DNA from: Rhodospirillales bacterium
GTDB lineage: Bacteria; Pseudomonadota; Alphaproteobacteria; Rhodospirillales; 2-12-FULL-67-15
Reading direction: 5' to 3'
Assembly: GCA_016872535.1 (NCBI GenBank)
Contig: VGZQ01000015.1
Span: 1 to 46,150 of the forward strand
DNA: 46,150 bases
Numbering within the stretch: the first letter of the stretch is position 1; each line of letters begins with the position of its first letter. This document shows positions 8,258 to 15,861 of the stretch, piece after piece. The notes beneath the pieces are model-generated. The model saw only the letters and a program-made list of their open reading frames with translations, searched no databases and was not told where the DNA came from. A program made the translations under genes and the position numbers.

Positions 8258-9466
8258 ATGCCCCGTCAGCCCGGCCGCCATTTCCTCCAGATTCCCGGCC
8301 CCACCAACGTCCCCGACCGCATCTTGAGGGCGATCGACCAGGCGGTCATGGACCACCGCAGCGCCGAATTCGGCCAGTTGGCGCTCCGCGTGCTGGGCGA
8401 GGTCAAGAAGGTGTTCAAGACCAAGGGACCGGTGGTGATCTTTCCCTCCTCCGGTACCGGCGCGTGGGAAGCGGCGATGGTCAACACGCTCTCGCCCGGG
8501 GACACCGTTCTCATGTACGAGGTCGGCCAGTTCGCCATGCTGTGGGTGGACATGGCCAAGCGCCTCGGCCTGAAGGTCGAGTTGATCGAGGGCGACTGGC
8601 GCACCGGCGTCAACGCCGACACGATCGAGGAAAAGCTCCGCGCCGACAAGGCGCACGCCATCAAGGCGGTCTGCATGGTCCACAACGAGACCGCGACCGG
8701 CATCACCTCCAACGTCGCCGCGGTGCGCAAGGCGATGGATCGCGCCCATCACCCGGCGCTGTTGATGGTCGACACCATCTCCTCGCTCGCCTCCATCGAC
8801 TACCGCCACGACGACTGGGGCGTCGACGTGGCGATCGGCGGCTCGCAGAAGGGGCTGATGCTGCCGCCGGGAATCAGCTTCAACGCCATCAGCGACAAGG
8901 CGCTGGCCGCCAGCAAGACCGCGAAGCTGCCGCGCGCCTATTGGGAATGGCAGATGATGCTGGAGCCGAACAAATCGGGTTTCTTTCCCTACACGCCGGC
9001 GACCAACCTGCTCTACGGCCTCGAGGAAGCGCTCAAGATGCTGTTCGAGGAAGGGCTCGACAATGTGTTCGCGCGCCACGAGCGCCACGCCGAGGCGACC
9101 CGGCGCGCGGTCCAGGCCTGGGGCCTCGAAAACCAGTGCGTCAATCCGGCCGAATATTCGGCGACCATCACGGCGATCCGCGTGCCCGACGGCTACGACT
9201 CGGATGCCCTGCGCGCCGTGATTTTGGAAAAATTCAACATGGCGCTCGGCACCGGGCTCGCCAAGGTCAAAGGCAAGGTGTTCCGCATCGGCCATCTCGG
9301 CGATTTCAACGACCTGATGCTCGCCGGGACCTTGTCGGGCGTGGAGATGGGCCTGCAGCTGGCCGGCATTCCCCACCAGCGCGGCGGCGTCGCGGCCGCC
9401 CTCGACTATCTCGCCACCGGCGACGCCCAGCGCGCCGCGCGGCCGAAACGGGTCGCAACCGCCTAA
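8258..9466 (+). CDS. class V aminotransferase, serine/alanine/aspartate-glyoxylate type (copy 1)
   Basis: This 402-residue PLP enzyme is of the SgaA/PucG/BhcA kind, which transfers an amino group from serine, alanine, aspartate or ureidoglycine to glyoxylate, giving glycine. The opening RHFLQIPGPTNVPDR and the SSGTGAWEAA phosphate-cup motif are family signatures. The Schiff-base lysine is Lys198 in GGSQKGLMLPP, and the C-terminal substrate Arg region is VFRIGHLGDFN. The ATG at 8258 was preferred to an upstream in-frame ATG at 8198 because AAAGGA precedes it and because the upstream stretch contains the operator. A close paralogue follows at 9583. Donor specificity is not predictable from sequence alone. 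Confidence 0.9.
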   Translation: MPRQPGRHFLQIPGPTNVPDRILRAIDQAVMDHRSAEFGQLALRVLGEVKKVFKTKGPVVIFPSSGTGAWEAAMVNTLSPGDTVLMYEVGQFAMLWVDMAKRLGLKVELIEGDWRTGVNADTIEEKLRADKAHAIKAVCMVHNETATGITSNVAAVRKAMDRAHHPALLMVDTISSLASIDYRHDDWGVDVAIGGSQKGLMLPPGISFNAISDKALAASKTAKLPRAYWEWQMMLEPNKSGFFPYTPATNLLYGLEEALKMLFEEGLDNVFARHERHAEATRRAVQAWGLENQCVNPAEYSATITAIRVPDGYDSDALRAVILEKFNMALGTGLAKVKGKVFRIGHLGDFNDLMLAGTLSGVEMGLQLAGIPHQRGGVAAALDYLATGDAQRAARPKRVATA

Positions 9467-9491
9467 TTTAAAGTAATTTTCCGGCGTTTTG

Positions 9492-9526
9492 GGCCCGGGA
9501 CCTTGAGGTCCCGGGCCTTTGTTTTT
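9492..9526 (+). terminator. intrinsic terminator between the two aminotransferase genes
   Basis: A perfect 11-bp stem (9492-9502 with 9507-9517) with a TTGA loop is followed by TTTGTTTTT. It ends the first aminotransferase transcript, so the second copy needs its own promoter. Confidence 0.9.
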
Positions 9527-9552
9527 GCGTTTTCGGGTCGGCTCCGGCAGGA

Positions 9553-9562
9553 TTGCATACAA
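9553..9562. promoter_or_regulatory. putative GntR operator, site 2
   Basis: An exact copy of TTGCATACAA, starting 30 bases before the ATG of the second aminotransferase and just after the terminator. TACAAT inside the site (9558-9563) could also serve as a -10 box, but no good -35 is seen. Confidence 0.6.
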
Positions 9563-9582
9563 TCGACCTCGGAGCCCTCGCC

Positions 9583-10764
9583 ATGCCTCGCCGCGCGGGA
9601 AGGCATTTTCTGAACATCCCGGGCCCGACCAACGTGCCCGACCGGGTCTTGCGCGCGCTCGACCGCGCGGTCATCGATCATCGCGGACCCGAATTCGGCG
9701 AACTGGCCTGCGGCGTCCTCGACGCCGCGCGCAAGGTGTTCAAGACCAGGGGCCCGGTGGTGATCTTTCCCTCGTCCGGCACCGGGGCGTGGGAAGCGGC
9801 GCTGGTCAACACGCTCTCGCCGGGCGATGCGGTGCTGATGTGCGAGATCGGGCATTTCGCCACCTTGTGGGCGGAGCTCGCGCGCAAGCTCGGCCTCAAG
9901 GTCGAAGTCATCCCCGGCGATTGGCGCACCGGCGCCGCCGCCGACAAGATCGAAGAGAAACTCCGCGCCGACAAAGGCCACGCGATCAAAGCCGTGTGCG
10001 TGGTTCACAACGAAACCTCGACCGGGGTGGTTTCCGACGTGGCGGCGGTGCGCAAGGCCATCGCCCGCATCCGTCATCCGGCGCTGTTGCTGGTCGACAC
10101 CATTTCGTCCCTCGGTTCGATCGACTATCGCCACGACGAATGGGGCGTCGATGTCACGGTCGGCTGCTCGCAGAAGGGCCTGATGCTGCCGCCCGGCCTC
10201 GGCTTCAACGCGATCGGCGAAAAGGCCCTGTTCGCCGCCAAGGGCGCGCGCTCGCCGCGCGCCTACTGGGACTGGCAGGGCATGCTGGAGCCGAACAAAA
10301 CCGGCTTCTTTCCCTATACGCCGGCGACCAACCTGCTCTACGGCCTCGAGGAAGCGTTCAAGATGCTGTTCGAGGAGGGCCTCGACAACGTCTTTACCCG
10401 CCACGCGCGGCATGCCGAGGCGACCCGACGCGCGGTCCAGGCCTGGGGCCTCGAACTCCAGTGCGCCAATCCGGCCGAATATTCCGCTTCGCTGACGGCG
10501 ATCCGCGTGCCCGACGGCCATGACGCCGACGCGGTGCGCCGCGTGATCCTGGAGCGTTTCGACATGTCCCTCGGCGCCGGGCTCGGCAAGATCAAGGGCA
10601 AGGTCTTCCGCATCGGGCATCTCGGTGATTTCAACGATTTGATGCTGGCGGGCACCCTTTCGGGCGTGGAAATGGGCCTGCACATCGCGGGCGTTCCCAT
10701 CCAGCGGGGCGGCGTCGCGGCCGCCCTCGATTACCTCGCGGGCGGCGCATCCGGAAATAATTAG
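9583..10764 (+). CDS. class V aminotransferase, serine/alanine/aspartate-glyoxylate type (copy 2)
   Basis: This is a 393-residue paralogue of the preceding gene. The two proteins are alike along their whole length (by eye about four residues in five identical), with the catalytic lysine also at residue 198 (GCSQKGLMLPP). The ATG at 9583 was chosen over the upstream in-frame TTG at 9553, which is the first base of the operator. A GGAG lies at 9570-9574. Differences are spread along the protein (for example GGSQKG against GCSQKG at the active site), so the copies may differ in amino donor. Its own operator and the upstream terminator make it a separate transcription unit, perhaps with some read-through to dctP. 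Confidence 0.9.
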   Translation: MPRRAGRHFLNIPGPTNVPDRVLRALDRAVIDHRGPEFGELACGVLDAARKVFKTRGPVVIFPSSGTGAWEAALVNTLSPGDAVLMCEIGHFATLWAELARKLGLKVEVIPGDWRTGAAADKIEEKLRADKGHAIKAVCVVHNETSTGVVSDVAAVRKAIARIRHPALLLVDTISSLGSIDYRHDEWGVDVTVGCSQKGLMLPPGLGFNAIGEKALFAAKGARSPRAYWDWQGMLEPNKTGFFPYTPATNLLYGLEEAFKMLFEEGLDNVFTRHARHAEATRRAVQAWGLELQCANPAEYSASLTAIRVPDGHDADAVRRVILERFDMSLGAGLGKIKGKVFRIGHLGDFNDLMLAGTLSGVEMGLHIAGVPIQRGGVAAALDYLAGGASGNN

Positions 10765-10766
10765 CG

Positions 10767-10795
10767 TTGGATCGCGGCCCGGAACGGGGCATAAT
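10767..10795 (+). promoter_or_regulatory. sigma-70-like promoter of the TRAP transporter operon
   Basis: TTGGAT (10767-10772), a 17-base spacer and CATAAT (10790-10795). The predicted start near 10802 is just upstream of operator site 3, a geometry suited to repression. Confidence 0.6.
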
Positions 10796-10806
10796 TCCTG
10801 AAACTT

Positions 10807-10816
10807 TTGCATACAA
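10807..10816. promoter_or_regulatory. putative GntR operator, site 3
   Basis: The third exact TTGCATACAA, in the context CTTTTGCATACAAAA. It lies 11 bases after the -10 box and 16 bases before the dctP ATG. Confidence 0.65.
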
Positions 10817-10832
10817 AACAGGGAGGACGACC

Positions 10833-11762
10833 ATGAAACCCAATCGCTTCATAATCGCCTTCGCCGCCGCCGCGCTGCTCGGCGCGTCGCCGGCGTTCGC
10901 CCAGGGTCTTGAGGTCAAGATCGGCCACGTGGGCGAGCCGGGGTCGCTGTTCGACATCTCGGCCAACGAATTCGCCAAGCGCGCCAACGCCAAGCTTGGG
11001 ACCAAGGCCAAGGTCGTGGCCTACGGATCAAGCCAGCTCGGCGGCGACAAGGAGCAGATGCAGAAGCTGCTGCTCGGCACCCTCGAACTGGCGGTGCCCT
11101 CCACGGTCATGACCTCGGTCGTCGATCAGTTCGGCGTGTTCGAGATGCCGTATCTGGTCAAGGACCGCGAGCACATGAAGCGGATCGAAAAGGAAGTGGT
11201 GTGGCCCAAGCTCGCGCCGCTCGCCGCCGCCAAGGGCTACACCCTGATTGCGGTCTGGGAGAACGGCTCGCGCCACATCACCAACAACGTCCGGCCGATC
11301 GTCAAGCCCGAGGACCTGAAGGGCATCAAGCTGCGCGTCCCTGAGGGCAAGTGGCGGGTGAAGATGTTCCAGGCCTACGGCGCCAACCCCTCGGCCATGA
11401 AGTTCTCCGAGGTCTTCACCGCCCTCAAGACCGGGACCATGGACGGGCAAGAGAACCCCTATTCCCAGATCTACAGCGCCAAGTTCCACGAAGCGCAGAA
11501 ATATCTTTCGATCACCGATCACGTCTACACCCCGGCCTACGTGATCGCCGGCACCAAGCGTTGGGAGGCGTTGCCCGCCGACGTGCGTAAGATCCTGGCC
11601 GATACCGCCAAGGAGACCCAGGCGTTCGTCTACGAAACGGCGGCGAAGATGGAGAAGGACCTGCTCGACAAGATCAAGGCCACCGGGGTCGCGGTGAACA
11701 ACGCCGACAAGGACGCCTTCGTCAAGGCGAGCGCGGGCATCTACAAGGAATTCGGCGATTAG
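10833..11762 (+). CDS. dctP: TRAP transporter substrate-binding protein DctP, possibly truncated by TAG
   Basis: This 309-residue periplasmic solute-binding protein has a clear signal peptide (residues 1-23, cleavage after SPAFA). Family features include SQLGGDKEQMQKLLLGTLEL, the KLRVPEGK segment carrying the carboxylate-binding Arg, and DGQENPYSQI. It would deliver a small organic acid to the DctQM membrane proteins encoded next. The ATG has a GGGAGGA ribosome site. The protein ends at GIYKEFGD-TAG, but the same frame continues for 15 more codons (VAGAGEMIALANKIR, TGA at 11808-11810), and those residues look like the usual DctP C-terminal helix. The stop may therefore be a recent nonsense change or sequence error. 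Confidence 0.93.
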   Translation: MKPNRFIIAFAAAALLGASPAFAQGLEVKIGHVGEPGSLFDISANEFAKRANAKLGTKAKVVAYGSSQLGGDKEQMQKLLLGTLELAVPSTVMTSVVDQFGVFEMPYLVKDREHMKRIEKEVVWPKLAPLAAAKGYTLIAVWENGSRHITNNVRPIVKPEDLKGIKLRVPEGKWRVKMFQAYGANPSAMKFSEVFTALKTGTMDGQENPYSQIYSAKFHEAQKYLSITDHVYTPAYVIAGTKRWEALPADVRKILADTAKETQAFVYETAAKMEKDLLDKIKATGVAVNNADKDAFVKASAGIYKEFGD

Positions 11763-11831
11763 GTCGCCGGCGCGGGCGAAATGATCGCGCTGGCCAACAA
11801 GATCCGCTGACGGCGCCGGGTCGGCGCGGCG

Positions 11832-11854
11832 GGCGGACGCCATCGGCGTCCGCC
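11832..11854 (+). other. dctP-dctQ intercistronic hairpin
   Basis: A perfect 10-bp stem (11832-11841 with 11845-11854) has a 3-base loop and no T-run. Hairpins here in binding-protein transporter operons often stabilise the upstream mRNA so that the binding protein is made in excess. That role is inferred. Confidence 0.6.
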
Positions 11855-11886
11855 GTCGCCCGCGTCCGCCCATGGGGGAACAACAC

Positions 11887-12390
11887 GTGACCGTCAAGAC
11901 CGCGCGCAGGGCCTTCGAGCGCCTGCTCGAAGGCATCGTCATCGTGCTCACGTCCGGCCTCTTTCTGCTGGTCGTGGTGGCGGTGATTTTCCGCAAGAGC
12001 GGCAATTCGATCATCTGGTACGACGAAATCGCCGAGGTGATGCTGGCCTGGCTCACCTATTACGGCGCGGCGCTGGCGGCGCTGAGGCGCGGCCATATCG
12101 GCGTCACCACCGTGGTCAACATGTTCCCGCGCTTCTGGCGGCTGGCGTCGTTCGTGGTCGCCGAGGCCACGGTCGCGGCCTTCTTCGTCCTGCTCGCCTG
12201 GGTCGGCTGGCGCGTGCTCGACGTGCTGACCATCGACTTTCTCGCCACCTTGCCCGAACTGTCGTCGGTCTACACCCATTCGGTAATTCCGATCGGCGCG
12301 GTGCTTTACCTGATCGCGCAGGGCTTGAGCCTGCCCGAAGGTTGGCGCGCGGCCCGGCGCGGCCGCGAGACGGCGGCGGAGGAGTTCTAG
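11887..12390 (+). CDS. dctQ: TRAP transporter small permease DctQ
   Basis: This is the small four-helix membrane subunit (167 residues from the GTG at 11887), with hydrophobic segments near the N-terminus (EGIVIVLTSGLFLLVVVAVIF), WYDEIAEVMLAWLTYYGAALA, and two more. The motif WYDEIAEVMLAW is typical of DctQ. GTG 11887 was chosen because GGGGGA lies 7 bases before it; an in-frame ATG at 11872 has no ribosome site and would add five residues. Its partner dctM begins 3 bases after the stop. DctQ and DctM together form the sodium-driven importer that accepts substrate from DctP. Confidence 0.9.
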   Translation: MTVKTARRAFERLLEGIVIVLTSGLFLLVVVAVIFRKSGNSIIWYDEIAEVMLAWLTYYGAALAALRRGHIGVTTVVNMFPRFWRLASFVVAEATVAAFFVLLAWVGWRVLDVLTIDFLATLPELSSVYTHSVIPIGAVLYLIAQGLSLPEGWRAARRGRETAAEEF

Positions 12391-12393
12391 GCC

Positions 12394-13677
12394 ATGCTGC
12401 TGCTGATCATGGTCGTGGCGCTGTTCGCGCTCGTTCTCATCAACGTGCCGATCGCGGTCGCGCTCGCCGTCGTCACCGTGGTGACGATGGTGGCGACGCA
12501 AGGAATCGATATTCTCCCCAACGTCGCGCTGGTGATGTACACCGGCGCGACCAAGTTTCCCCTGATCGCCATACCGCTGTTTATCCTGGCGGGCGCGATC
12601 ATGAACGCGACCGGCATTTCGCGCCGCCTGATCGCGTTCGCCTCCGCCGTGCTCGGCTTCATCCGGGGCGGATTGGCGATGGTCAACATCGGCGCCTCGA
12701 TGTTCTTCGCCGAGATTTCCGGCTCGGCGGTCGCCGACGTCGCGGCCATCGGCTCGATCCTGATTCCGGCGATGAAGAAGAAGGGCTATCCGGTCGCGTT
12801 CGCGACCGCGGTCACGTCCTCGGCCGCGACGCTGGCGGTCATCATTCCACCCTCGATCCCGATGATCCTCTACGCGGTGATGGCCGATACCTCGGTGACG
12901 CAGATGTTCGTGGCGGGCGTGATTCCGGGCGTGCTCGGCGGCCTCGGCCTGATGGGCGTGTCGTACCTGTTCGCGCGCCGCTACAACTACCCGGTCGAGG
13001 AAGTGTTCAACCTCTGCAACGTCTGGCGCACGTTCAAGGACGCCGCCTGGGCGTTGACCCTGCCGTTCATCATCCTGGGCGGCATCTTCTCCGGCTGGGT
13101 GACGGCGACCGAGGGCGCCGGGCTCGCCGTGTTCGCGGCCCTTTTCATCGGCGTGGTCATCTATCGCGAACTCGACGCCAAGCAGCTGGTCAAATCGGTG
13201 ATCGAGGGCGGCGAGCAGACCGCCGTGGTCATGCTGCTGGTGGCCTCCTCCGCCCTGATCGGCGTCTACCTCACCGAAATCCGCATGCCGCAGGCGCTGG
13301 CGCAGGGCATCCTCGCCGTCACCGATTCCCAATGGGTGGTGCTGGCGATCCTGAATGTATTCTTTCTGGTCATCGGGCTGTTCCTCCATTCGGCGGCGGC
13401 GATCATCCTGGTGGTGCCGATCGTCATGCCGCTGGTGCTACAGATGGGGATCGACCCGGTCCATTTCGGCATCGTCGTCACCATCAACCTCGGCATCGGC
13501 CAGCAGACCCCGCCGGTGGCGAGCGTGCTGATGGCGGCCTGCGCCATTTCCAAGGCCGACATCTGGGAAGTGACCAAGGTCAACGTCTGGTTCGTCGGCG
13601 TGCTGGTCGCGGTGCTGCTGCTGGTGACCTACGTGCCCATCGTCGCCCTGTTGCCGATCGAGCTCTTCTACCGCTAG
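12394..13677 (+). CDS. dctM: TRAP transporter large permease DctM
   Basis: This 427-residue, very hydrophobic protein has about 12 membrane segments, as expected for the DctM transport subunit. Recognisable stretches include the N-terminal INVPIAVALAV, the SGSAVADVAAIGSI loop and PPSIPMILYAV in the first half, with the inverted-repeat counterpart TPPVASVLMAACAI in the second. GGAGG precedes the ATG, which lies 3 bases after dctQ. It carries the ion-coupled transport path for the small acid bound by DctP. The gene is full length. The crotonase gene starts 9 bases downstream, so transport and CoA-linked metabolism are probably one transcript. Confidence 0.95.
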   Translation: MLLLIMVVALFALVLINVPIAVALAVVTVVTMVATQGIDILPNVALVMYTGATKFPLIAIPLFILAGAIMNATGISRRLIAFASAVLGFIRGGLAMVNIGASMFFAEISGSAVADVAAIGSILIPAMKKKGYPVAFATAVTSSAATLAVIIPPSIPMILYAVMADTSVTQMFVAGVIPGVLGGLGLMGVSYLFARRYNYPVEEVFNLCNVWRTFKDAAWALTLPFIILGGIFSGWVTATEGAGLAVFAALFIGVVIYRELDAKQLVKSVIEGGEQTAVVMLLVASSALIGVYLTEIRMPQALAQGILAVTDSQWVVLAILNVFFLVIGLFLHSAAAIILVVPIVMPLVLQMGIDPVHFGIVVTINLGIGQQTPPVASVLMAACAISKADIWEVTKVNVWFVGVLVAVLLLVTYVPIVALLPIELFYR

Positions 13678-13686
13678 GCTCGCGTC

Positions 13687-14466
13687 ATGACCGACACCGT
13701 TCTCGTCGCCCGCGACGGCGCCATCGCCACCGTCACCCTGAATGCGCCGGAAAAACTCAACGCCCTCGACCTCGCCGCCTGGACGCGGCTGGGCGAGGCG
13801 ATCGGCGAATTGTCGGCGGACGAGGCGCTGCGCTGCGTGGTGATCCGGGGCGCGGGCGATAAGGCGTTCGCCGCTGGCGCCGACATTTCCGAATTCGCGA
13901 CGGTGCGGAAGGATTCCAAGGCGTCCAAGGTCTACGGCCAACGGGTCGCCGCCACCATGCAGGCGGTGATGGATTGCCGTCACCCGACCGTGGCGCTGAT
14001 CCGGGGTGCCTGCGTCGGCGGCGGGCTCGAGGTCGCGGCCTGCTGCGATCTCCGCATTTGCGGCGAATCCTCGCGCTTCGGGGTGCCGATCAAGAAACTC
14101 GGCCTGGTCATGGCCTACGGCGAGTTGTCGAAGCTGGTGGCGCTGGTCGGGCGCGCGGTTGCGCTCGAAATCCTGCTCGAAGGCCGCGTGTTCGGCGCCG
14201 CCGAAGCGATGGAAAAGGGTCTCGTTACCCGCGTCGTCCCCGACGCCGAAGTCGAGACGGAAGCCTACGCCGCGGCCACAAGGATCGCCGAAGGGGCGCC
14301 GCTGGTCGCGCGCTGGCACAAGAAATTCGTCAACCGGATGCTCGATCCTCGTCCCTGGAGCGAAGCGGAAAAGGACGAAGGCTTCGCCTGCTACGACACC
14401 GAGGATTTCAAGGAAGGCGTCAAGGCGTTCCTCGCAAAGCGCGATCCCGCCTTCAAGGGACGCTAA
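13687..14466 (+). CDS. enoyl-CoA hydratase/isomerase (crotonase) family protein
   Basis: This 259-residue protein has the crotonase fold. The first oxyanion-hole segment is KAFAAGADISEFA and the second is RGACVGGGLEVAACCDLRI. Glu115 matches the first catalytic glutamate of classical enoyl-CoA hydratase, but the position of the second glutamate (FGxPE in the family) is Ile135 in FGVPIKKLGL. A plain hydratase role is therefore doubtful; crotonase-fold isomerases, decarboxylases or hydrolases are alternatives. It sits 9 bases after dctM and upstream of a class III CoA-transferase. This arrangement suggests that an imported acid is activated to a CoA ester and then converted by this enzyme. Confidence 0.85.
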   Translation: MTDTVLVARDGAIATVTLNAPEKLNALDLAAWTRLGEAIGELSADEALRCVVIRGAGDKAFAAGADISEFATVRKDSKASKVYGQRVAATMQAVMDCRHPTVALIRGACVGGGLEVAACCDLRICGESSRFGVPIKKLGLVMAYGELSKLVALVGRAVALEILLEGRVFGAAEAMEKGLVTRVVPDAEVETEAYAAATRIAEGAPLVARWHKKFVNRMLDPRPWSEAEKDEGFACYDTEDFKEGVKAFLAKRDPAFKGR

Positions 14467-14504
14467 CCATGCCGCGATCAAGCGGACCCGTGTGCCGATC
14501 ATGC

Positions 14505-14601
14505 CACCCCCCACCCCAGCCCTCCCCCGCAAGGGGGGAGGGAGCTTTATTTCCAGAATTCCCCCTCCCCTCGCGGGAGGGGGTTAGGGGGAGGGGGTGG
14601 G
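14505..14601. repeat. GC-rich palindromic intergenic repeat (two hairpins in inverted arrangement)
   Basis: Two hairpins lie between the crotonase and CoA-transferase genes. The first is CCCTCCCCC-GCAA-GGGGGGAGGG (14520-14542), followed by CTTTATTT. The second is a perfect 9-bp stem, CCCCCTCCC with GGGAGGGGG (14561-14583). The outer parts (CCCACCCC at left, GGGGTGGG at right) are also inverted. This form is typical of dispersed REP-like palindromes. The first hairpin could end the upstream transcript. Confidence 0.65.
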
Positions 14602-14626
14602 TCTGGCGAATGTCGCTGGCTAGGCC

Positions 14627-15847
14627 ATGACCGCGCGCCCGGGGAATCTCCAAGGTCCGCTCGCCGGCCTGAGGGTCGTCGAATTCGCCCACATCATGGC
14701 CGGGCCGGTTTGCGGCCTGATGCTCGCCGACATGGGCGCGGACGTGATCAAGGTCGAAAAGATTCCGGACGGCGACGATTCGCGGCGCTTTCTTCCGCCC
14801 CTGCAAGGGGGCGAGCCCGCCGCCTTCATGATGATGAACCGCAACAAGCGGGGCATCGCCCTCGATCTCAAGAACCCGGGCGGGCGCGAGGCGGCGCGGC
14901 GCCTGATCGCGCGCGCCGACGCGGTGATCGAAAACTACCGCAAGGGCACCATGGAAAGGCTCGGCCTCGGCTACGAGGCGTGCGCACGGGAAAACCCAGG
15001 CCTCGTCTGGTGCGAGCTTTCCGGCTTCGGCCGCACCGGCCCCTACGCCGACCGCGGCGGGTTCGACCTGATCGCGCAGGGGATGAGCGGGCTCATGAGC
15101 ATCACCGGCGAAGGCGAAGGCCGCCCGCCGATGAAGGTGGGGGCTCCGCTCACCGACATCACCGCCGGCATCCTCGGCGCCATGGGCATCCTCGCCGCCA
15201 TCCATGCCCGCGGCCAGACCGGCAAGGGCCAGCGCGTGGATACCTCGCTGTTCGAGGCGGGCATCGTCCACACCTATTGGCAATCGGCGATCGCGTTCGC
15301 CACCGGCGTTTCGCCCGGCGCGCTCGGCACCGCGCATCCCCTGAACGCGCCCTATCAGGCGTTCCACGCCGCCGACGGCTGGATCACCGTCGGCGCCGCC
15401 AACCAGGCCAACTGGCTGCGCCTGGTCGAGGCGTTGGAAGCGCCCGAACTTGCGAATGACGCCCGTTTCGCCGACAACGCCAAGCGGATGGCGAACCTGA
15501 AGGCGCTCGAAGCGGCGCTCGCCCCCCATTTCGCGCGGCGGACGGCGGCGGAATGGCTCGCGCGGCTCGAGGCCGCGGGCGTCCCCGCCGGGCCGGTGCT
15601 GGACATCGACCAAATGCAGCGCGATCCGCAGACGCTCGCGCGCGACATGGTGGTGACGGTCGATCACCCCAAGGCGGGCGCGGTGAAAACCTTGGGCCTG
15701 CCGGTGAAATTCTCGGCGACGCCCGGCAAGGTCGCGCGAGCGGCGCCGACCTTCGGCCAGCACAGCCGCGAAATCCTCGCCGAATGCGGCTATGCCGCGG
15801 CCGAGATCGAGAAACTGATCGCTTCCGGCGCGGTGGCGGCGGACTGA
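14627..15847 (+). CDS. class III CoA-transferase (CaiB/BaiF family)
   Basis: This 406-residue protein transfers CoA between carboxylic acids. The N-terminal GLRVVEFAHIMAGP and MLADMGADVIKVE are the family CoA-binding signature. Asp177 in PLTDITAG lies where formyl-CoA transferase has its catalytic Asp (near 169), and ARGQTGKGQRVDTSLFEA follows as expected. Length is normal. Acyl-group specificity is not predictable. Preceded by a crotonase gene and a TRAP transporter, it probably activates the imported acid. The palindromic repeat between it and the crotonase may reduce co-transcription. It is the last gene of the plus-strand block; the AT-rich minus-strand gene ends 14 bases beyond it. Confidence 0.92.
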   Translation: MTARPGNLQGPLAGLRVVEFAHIMAGPVCGLMLADMGADVIKVEKIPDGDDSRRFLPPLQGGEPAAFMMMNRNKRGIALDLKNPGGREAARRLIARADAVIENYRKGTMERLGLGYEACARENPGLVWCELSGFGRTGPYADRGGFDLIAQGMSGLMSITGEGEGRPPMKVGAPLTDITAGILGAMGILAAIHARGQTGKGQRVDTSLFEAGIVHTYWQSAIAFATGVSPGALGTAHPLNAPYQAFHAADGWITVGAANQANWLRLVEALEAPELANDARFADNAKRMANLKALEAALAPHFARRTAAEWLARLEAAGVPAGPVLDIDQMQRDPQTLARDMVVTVDHPKAGAVKTLGLPVKFSATPGKVARAAPTFGQHSREILAECGYAAAEIEKLIASGAVAAD

Positions 15848-15861
15848 AATCGTTACTTCAG

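Noticed and set aside
8100-8327. A small plus-strand frame before the first aminotransferase
   Set aside because: It crosses the promoter/operator region and continues into the aminotransferase gene in another frame, with no ribosome site.
8258-10764. A beta-hydroxyaspartate cycle (bhcABCD) locus based on BhcA-like aminotransferases
   Set aside because: The aldolase, dehydratase and iminosuccinate reductase genes of that cycle are not next to these genes, so only the aminotransferase family resemblance stands.
11722-13389. A long minus-strand open frame opposite dctP/dctQ/dctM
   Set aside because: It is a low-complexity Arg/His/Asp/Gly-rich translation antisense to a complete TRAP transporter, without domains.
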